39,196 nucleotides of DNA from an uncultured Oscillospiraceae bacterium. GTDB lineage: Bacteria; Bacillota; Clostridia; Oscillospirales; Oscillospiraceae. This document shows, piece by piece, positions 34,726 to 39,196 of the stretch. Made by a program: the position numbers and the translations under genes. Under the pieces are notes generated by a model. The model searched no databases, was not told where the DNA came from, and worked only from the letters and a program-made list of their open reading frames with translations. The first letter of the stretch is position 1; every line of letters starts with the position of its first letter. The stretch covers positions 1 through 39,196 of the forward strand of contig CABSMJ010000022.1 in the NCBI GenBank assembly GCA_902478785.1. Direction: 5' to 3'.

Positions 34726-36000
34726 ATGGCAAATTGTGCAATCGTAGGCATCAACTGGGGCGACGAGGGAAAGGGCCGCATGGTGGATCTGCTGACGCAG
34801 AGCTACGACGTGGTGGTCCGCTATCAGGGCGGCGGCAACGCCGGCCACACCGTGGTCAACGAAAAGGGAAAGTTCGCCCTGCACCTGCTGCCCTCCGGCA
34901 TTTTCCGCGACGGCGTGGTGAACATCCTGGGCAACGGCGTGGCTGTGGACTGCGAGAGCCTGTGGAATGAGATGCAGGACGTGATGGCCCAGGGCGTGGC
35001 CATCACCCCCGACAACCTGAAGATCAGCGACCGGGCCTCGCTGCTGCTGCCCTGGCACCGGGAGCTGGATGCCCTGGAGGAGGCCCGGCTCAAGGACAAG
35101 AAGTACGGCTCCACCAAGCAGGGCATTGCCCCCTTCTACTCCGACAAGTTCCAGAAAAAGACTGTCCAGGCCGGTGAGCTGCTCTATCCCGAGCATCTCA
35201 AGGCCCATCTCCAGGACATTCTGGAGTGGAAGAACCTGATCCTCACCAAGGTCTACGGCGCCAAGGGCTACACCATGGACGAGCTGATGGCCTGGGTGGA
35301 GGAATTCGGCGGCAAGCTCCGCCCCTTCATCTGCGACACCTCCCGCTTCCTGCATGAGGCCCAGAGCCAGGACAAGGCCATCCTCTTCGAGGCCCAGCTG
35401 GGCGCCCTGCGGGACCTGGACTACGGCATCTATCCCTACACCACCTCCTCCAATGCGGTGGCATCCTACGCCCCGGTGGGCTCCGGACTGCCCACGGCCC
35501 GGCTTGACAAGGTGGTGGGTGTGGTGAAGGCCTACTCCTCCTGCGTGGGCGAGGGCCCCTTCACCTGCGAGTGGTTCGGCGAGGAGGCCGAAAAGCTCCG
35601 GGAGGCCGGCGGCGAGTACGGCGCCAAGACCGGACGGCCCCGCCGGGTGGGCCCCATCGACATCGTGGCCACCCGCTACGGCGTGCGGTGCCAGGGCGCC
35701 ACGGACATCGCCCTGACCAAGCTGGACGTGCTGAGCTATCTGGACGAGATCCCCATCTGCGCCCGGTATGAGCTCCAGGGCCAGCTCACCGACGAGTTCC
35801 CCTTCCCCGCCGTGCTGCCGGAGGCCAAGCCCGTGATGACCTCCATGCCCGGCTGGAAGTGCGACATCTCCGGCGTGCGCAAGTGGGAGGACCTGCCCCA
35901 GGCCGCCCGGGACTATGTGGAGTATGTGGAGAAGGCCATCGGCTGCCACATCACCTATGTGTCCGTGGGCCCCGAGCGGGACGCCATCATCCTGCGCTGA
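34726..36000 (+). CDS. purA: Adenylosuccinate synthetase
   Basis: GTP-dependent ligation of aspartate to IMP, first step from IMP to AMP. The 424-residue protein has GDEGKG at residues 12-17 with catalytic D13, and H41 in GNAGHTV, plus the conserved QGI..YSDK, GAKTGRPRRVG and the C-terminal PGW and SVGPERD segments. The start ATG at 34726 has GGGAGG 9 nt upstream; open frame before it belongs to the leader. purB follows after 115 bp. Confidence 0.98.
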   Translation: MANCAIVGINWGDEGKGRMVDLLTQSYDVVVRYQGGGNAGHTVVNEKGKFALHLLPSGIFRDGVVNILGNGVAVDCESLWNEMQDVMAQGVAITPDNLKISDRASLLLPWHRELDALEEARLKDKKYGSTKQGIAPFYSDKFQKKTVQAGELLYPEHLKAHLQDILEWKNLILTKVYGAKGYTMDELMAWVEEFGGKLRPFICDTSRFLHEAQSQDKAILFEAQLGALRDLDYGIYPYTTSSNAVASYAPVGSGLPTARLDKVVGVVKAYSSCVGEGPFTCEWFGEEAEKLREAGGEYGAKTGRPRRVGPIDIVATRYGVRCQGATDIALTKLDVLSYLDEIPICARYELQGQLTDEFPFPAVLPEAKPVMTSMPGWKCDISGVRKWEDLPQAARDYVEYVEKAIGCHITYVSVGPERDAIILR

Positions 36001-36047
36001 GGGCTGCGCCCCTCCCTTCGCCTCCGGCGACAAAAGCGCCCCCCTTC

Positions 36048-36071
36048 GGAGGCACCCCCACGGGTGCCTCC
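36048..36071 (+). promoter_or_regulatory. Hairpin between purA and purB
   Basis: A 10-bp perfect stem GGAGGCACCC/GGGTGCCTCC with a CCAC loop, followed by TTACTTTC. It is a weak terminator or a stabilising hairpin; no separate purB promoter is evident, so read-through is expected. Confidence 0.5.
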
Positions 36072-36115
36072 TTACTTTCAAAGAGATAGATTAAAAGGAA
36101 AGGTGGACCTTTACC

Positions 36116-37534
36116 ATGGCCAAAGACCGTTATGAATCCCCCCTGGCGTCCCGCTACGCCTCCCCCTACATGCTGCACCTGTTCTCCCCGGATATGCGCA
36201 TCCAGACCTGGCGGCGGCTGTGGGTGGCCCTGGCCCGGGCGGAGCATGAGCTGGGCCTGCCCATCACCGCCGAGCAGGTGGCCGAGCTGGAGGCCCACAT
36301 CGAGGACATCGACTACGAGTGCGCCGCCGCCCGGGAGAAGGAGGTCCGCCACGACGTGATGGCCCACGTCTACACCTACGGCAAGGCGGCCCCCTCCGCC
36401 GCCGGCATCATCCACCTGGGTGCCACCTCCTGCTATGTCACCGACAACGCCGACCTGATCCTCTACCGGGACGGCCTGAAGTACCTGCGGGGGGAGCTCC
36501 TCTCCGCCATGGCCAACCTTGCCCACTTCGCCGACACCTACAAGGCCCTGCCCACCCTGGGCTACACCCACTACCAGCCCGCCCAGCCCGTCACCGTGGG
36601 CAAGCGGGCGGCCCTGTGGCTCCAGGACTTCTTGTCCGACCTGGAGGAGCTGGACTTCGTCATCGACTCCATCCCCTTCCTGGGCTGCCGGGGCACCACC
36701 GGCACCGAGGCCAGCTTCATGGATCTCTTCGAGGGCGACGGCGCCAAGATCGACGAGATGAACCGCCGCATCGCCGGGGAGTTCGGCTTTGAAAAGTGCT
36801 TCACCGTCTGCGGCCAGACCTATCCCCGGAAGCTGGACAGCCGCATCCTCAATGTCCTCTCCTCCATCGCCCAGAGCGCCTACCGCATGGGCAACGACAT
36901 CCGCCTCCTCCAGCACGACCGGCAGGTGGAAGAGCCCTTTGAGAAGAACCAGATCGGCTCCTCCGCCATGGCCTACAAGCGCAACCCCATGCGTTGCGAG
37001 CGCATCTGCTCTCTGAGCCGCTACCTGATGGCCGACGCCGTGAACGCCCCCATGACCGCCTCCACCCAGTGGATGGAGCGGACGCTGGACGACTCCGCCA
37101 ACCGCCGCATCTCCCTGCCGGAGGGCTTCCTGTGCGCCGACGCGGTGCTGCGTCTGGTGCAGAACGTCACCGACGGCCTCCACGTCAACGAGAAGATCGT
37201 GGAGCGCACCATCCGGGAGTATCTGCCCTTCCTGGCCACCGAGAACATCATGATGGAGGCGGTGAAGCGGGGCGGCGACCGCCAGGTGCTCCACGAGCGC
37301 ATCCGCCAGCACTCCATGGCCGCCACCGCCCGGATGAAGGAGGGCGAGAGCTGCGACCTGCTGGATCGTCTGGCCGCCGACCCGGCCTTCGGCATGACCC
37401 GGGAGGAGCTGGACGGCGTCATGGACCCCAAGCTCTACATCGGCCGCTGCCCGGAGCAGGTGGACTGCCTCCTCCGGCGCGTCGCCCCTCTGCTCAAGGA
37501 CGCCCCCCACACCGAGGCCGAGATCAACGTGTAA
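36116..37534 (+). CDS. purB: Adenylosuccinate lyase
   Basis: Cleaves adenylosuccinate to AMP and fumarate, and SAICAR to AICAR earlier in the purine pathway. The 472-residue protein of the fumarase/aspartase superfamily has the signature GSSAMAYKRNP at about 281-291 with the catalytic serine in its mobile loop, and THYQPAQP near 151-158 with a catalytic histidine. It is longer than the 431-residue B. subtilis type and has AYKRNP rather than PHKRNP, as in the subgroup that includes eukaryotic ADSL. A strong terminator follows. Confidence 0.97.
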   Translation: MAKDRYESPLASRYASPYMLHLFSPDMRIQTWRRLWVALARAEHELGLPITAEQVAELEAHIEDIDYECAAAREKEVRHDVMAHVYTYGKAAPSAAGIIHLGATSCYVTDNADLILYRDGLKYLRGELLSAMANLAHFADTYKALPTLGYTHYQPAQPVTVGKRAALWLQDFLSDLEELDFVIDSIPFLGCRGTTGTEASFMDLFEGDGAKIDEMNRRIAGEFGFEKCFTVCGQTYPRKLDSRILNVLSSIAQSAYRMGNDIRLLQHDRQVEEPFEKNQIGSSAMAYKRNPMRCERICSLSRYLMADAVNAPMTASTQWMERTLDDSANRRISLPEGFLCADAVLRLVQNVTDGLHVNEKIVERTIREYLPFLATENIMMEAVKRGGDRQVLHERIRQHSMAATARMKEGESCDLLDRLAADPAFGMTREELDGVMDPKLYIGRCPEQVDCLLRRVAPLLKDAPHTEAEINV

Positions 37535-37560
37535 CTCCTCCCCCTCCCCGCATACGAAAC

Positions 37561-37596
37561 GCGCGCACCGCCTTGCAGGCGGTGCGCGCTTTTTAT
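37561..37596 (+). terminator. Terminator of purA-purB
   Basis: A perfect 12-bp stem GCGCGCACCGCC/GGCGGTGCGCGC (37561-37572, 37578-37589) with a 5-nt loop, then TTTTTATT. Confidence 0.95.
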
Positions 37597-37692
37597 TGCA
37601 CTAAGTACTCCTCCAGGCACGCTCCCCGCCGGTCAAGAGGAGCCGTTTAATTCCTTTTTACGGACTTAATCCGGAAATATGCCAAAAATCGC

Positions 37693-37721
37693 TTGCGTTT
37701 TTTCTGTATATGATGTACAAT
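37693..37721 (+). promoter_or_regulatory. Promoter of the secreted-protein gene
   Basis: TTGCGT (37693-37698), 17 bp, TACAAT (37716-37721), giving a leader of about 184 nt that is AT-richer than the rest of the window. Confidence 0.6.
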
Positions 37722-37740
37722 TTCTACAAGAAAAGATCAT

Positions 37741-37770
37741 AAGCTTCGCTCTATTGCGAGCAAGCTTTTT
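37741..37770 (+). terminator. Terminator-like hairpin in the leader of the secreted-protein gene
   Basis: AAGCTT-C-GCTC (37741-37751) pairs with GAGC-AAGCTT (37758-37667 region ends at 37767) with one bulged C, and the stem runs into five T (37766-37770). It may attenuate the transcript; the short T tract makes it uncertain. Confidence 0.4.
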
Positions 37771-37911
37771 GAGGAGATGGTTCCGATGGAGAGCATATCA
37801 TATTCATGATGAGATGAAAAGAGATGATGCAAGCCAAAGGAAAAGCTTTACTCGAATAGAGAAACACAAAACTGCCGATTGCCGAGAAAATCATATTTTG
37901 AGGTGAACGCA

Positions 37912-38610
37912 ATGAAAAAGAAAATTTTTTGTTTGCTCCTTGCAGTTTCTATGAGCTTGAATTTGTGTATTTTTGCATCCGCCCATGATATTGTCGCTGA
38001 ACAATCCGAAGCTGCTCTTGAAGAAACCATTCAATCTGAAATCGAAAGCGAAAAAGAACGGATCTTTTCAAGTGTTTATCAGCAGTTGGAGGCACAGGAT
38101 GCGCTGGATTCCATGGAAATTTATGAAAGCATCCTTACCCCTAAAATCGAGGCCAGCGTGCGGGCTGAATATGGGCTTCTTTCTGCGAGAGATGTCAGTA
38201 CTTATGTCTACAGTTTCCCAAACGGAGGCACTATCGGCTACAACGATGTATTGAATACAACCGTTCTTGATACCTTCATGACCCCCAGCCAGTTTGACGA
38301 TTATGTATGGAAGAAGGTTGCGAGTGACATAATCACAGGACAAGCGGAATCTTGTCTATCAGACTTGTTTTCTGCCATGGGCATTACTTTCGGTCCTTGG
38401 GGAGCAATCTATCAATTTTTGAGCGGTCTTAGCGCGGTAGTTACTGCCTCGGCAATTAACGATGTCCGCAATAACGGCGGCTGGGGAGAACAGATCGCCG
38501 TAAGTGCCTCCGGCGGAGCGGAAACCAGCTGTGTCCTTATCACATGGAGCTCTCATCCTAACGCTATTATCCCTGGCACCGCTACGAATATCAAACCGGA
38601 GGCATTTTAA
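37912..38610 (+). CDS. Secreted protein of unknown family
   Basis: 232 residues. A signal peptide is clear: MKKK, hydrophobic core to residue 21, and ASA before H25 as a likely cleavage site. The mature part begins with a Glu/Ser/Gln-rich helical stretch (about 29-62), continues with a mixed region and has a Gly/Ala-rich hydrophobic stretch (about 155-183) that could insert in a membrane, then a polar C-terminus with C207. I recognise no family. Codon use and base composition are AT-richer than the neighbours, suggesting horizontal origin. GAGGTG precedes the ATG at 37912. A membrane-protein gene follows after 24 bp. Confidence 0.8.
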   Translation: MKKKIFCLLLAVSMSLNLCIFASAHDIVAEQSEAALEETIQSEIESEKERIFSSVYQQLEAQDALDSMEIYESILTPKIEASVRAEYGLLSARDVSTYVYSFPNGGTIGYNDVLNTTVLDTFMTPSQFDDYVWKKVASDIITGQAESCLSDLFSAMGITFGPWGAIYQFLSGLSAVVTASAINDVRNNGGWGEQIAVSASGGAETSCVLITWSSHPNAIIPGTATNIKPEAF

Positions 38611-38634
38611 CTTTCATAAAGGAGGCGCTTTCTC

Positions 38635-39120
38635 ATGACGGCGCGAGCCAAACGAATCTTAGCCTGTGTGGCGCTCATCGACCTTGCCTTTCTTGCCTAC
38701 CTGCTCTACACGGTGTGGACAGAGTACGATACCTTTTTGCTTACCAAAACCGCCCTTCACACCATGACGGAGCTGGACCGGGAGATGTATGACACCCTGG
38801 GCACAGGCCTTGAGGAAGCGCCCTACTATCCCATGATGGCGGTGGGCCTCCTGGCCAAGATCGCCAGCCTGGGCGGCAGCTACTATATCCTGTTCGGCGA
38901 TCAGCGGCGGCCTGTTCTGCCCATCAGCCGCCGGGCGGCGGTGATTCTCGTTGTAGGCGCCGTCCTGGTAAATGTCTGCTATACCTTTTTGATCCGTGCC
39001 CTGTTCGCCCAGACCTACTGCCGGGCCTGGATGCTGCTGGCGGACGACCTGCTGCTGCCTCTGATCTTTGCCGCCCTGGCCCTGTACGGGCTGTACCGGC
39101 TGCACAGGGAAAAGACCTGA
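38635..39120 (+). CDS. Four-helix membrane protein of unknown function
   Basis: 161 residues with four predicted transmembrane helices (about 8-28, 66-87, 101-123, 132-154) and a polar loop of about 37 residues between helices 1 and 2. No family is recognised. AAAGGAGG lies 9 nt before the ATG and the gene begins 24 bp after the secreted-protein gene, so the two are likely co-transcribed. It is GC-richer than its upstream neighbour, so the two genes may have different histories. Confidence 0.78.
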   Translation: MTARAKRILACVALIDLAFLAYLLYTVWTEYDTFLLTKTALHTMTELDREMYDTLGTGLEEAPYYPMMAVGLLAKIASLGGSYYILFGDQRRPVLPISRRAAVILVVGAVLVNVCYTFLIRALFAQTYCRAWMLLADDLLLPLIFAALALYGLYRLHREKT

Positions 39121-39196
39121 ATCCTCAAAAAACGCGCCCCGGATGGTAGCTACTCATAAAACAGCATCAACAATCAACTGAAACAGGGTAGCTGCC

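Noticed and set aside
37777..37809. Very short ORF in the leader of the secreted-protein gene
   Set aside because: Only 7 to 10 codons, ribosome site poorly spaced, and no codon bias pointing to attenuation.
39121..39196. Possible start of another repeat or gene at the right edge (two GGTAGCT copies)
   Set aside because: Too little sequence to support any feature.

Overview
The window is chromosomal DNA from a GC-rich, anaerobic Gram-positive bacterium of the class Clostridia. The closest fit is Oscillospiraceae (Flavonifractor or Lawsonibacter-like), inferred from family knowledge only. Pointers are a T-box leader, FabK as enoyl reductase, a MarR-type regulator in the fatty-acid cluster, DUF815, DUF1846 and DUF5714 proteins, rubredoxin, strong GGAGG ribosome sites, and many sigma-A promoters with exact 17-bp spacers. 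There are no rRNA genes, no CRISPR array and no recognisable transposase.

Left part (1-10305, minus strand): a partial tRNA-Met(CAT) with its own promoter, then a complete type II fatty-acid synthesis cluster. In transcription order it is acpP, accB, accC, accD, accA, fabH, fabK, fabD, fabG, fabF, fabZ, and a MarR-family regulator with a promoter of its own. Many junctions are 4-bp ATGA/GTGA overlaps. The acpP promoter carries an AT-rich operator-like repeat at its transcription start. A 329-bp palindrome-rich gap splits fabG from fabF.

Central part (10379-24694, plus strand): a MATE efflux gene behind a leader that contains an intrinsic terminator; a T-box controlled leuA-leuC-leuD-leuB operon; then ilvB-ilvN-ilvC. 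The ilv genes are preceded by a short ORF extremely rich in Ile/Leu/Val codons, a terminator and a competing antiterminator pairing, so this looks like ribosome-mediated attenuation. The last 38 bp of ilvC are repeated 156 bp further on. Two small minus-strand membrane or zinc-ribbon genes then interrupt the locus before ilvD and a DUF815 AAA+ ATPase. Together leuABCD and ilvBNCD cover leucine, valine and most of isoleucine synthesis (no threonine deaminase is present).

Right part (24656-39196): a divergent pair (pyridoxamine-phosphate-oxidase-like flavoprotein and a double 4Fe-4S protein), prfB without the programmed frameshift, rubredoxin, then a minus-strand set of DUF1846 protein, Tex, a small zincin-like metallopeptidase and a membrane-fused spermidine-synthase-like protein. 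Divergent from this set lie a Cys-rich DUF5714 protein and purA-purB, which make AMP from IMP. The right end is a visibly AT-richer stretch with a secreted protein of unknown family, followed by a four-helix membrane protein.
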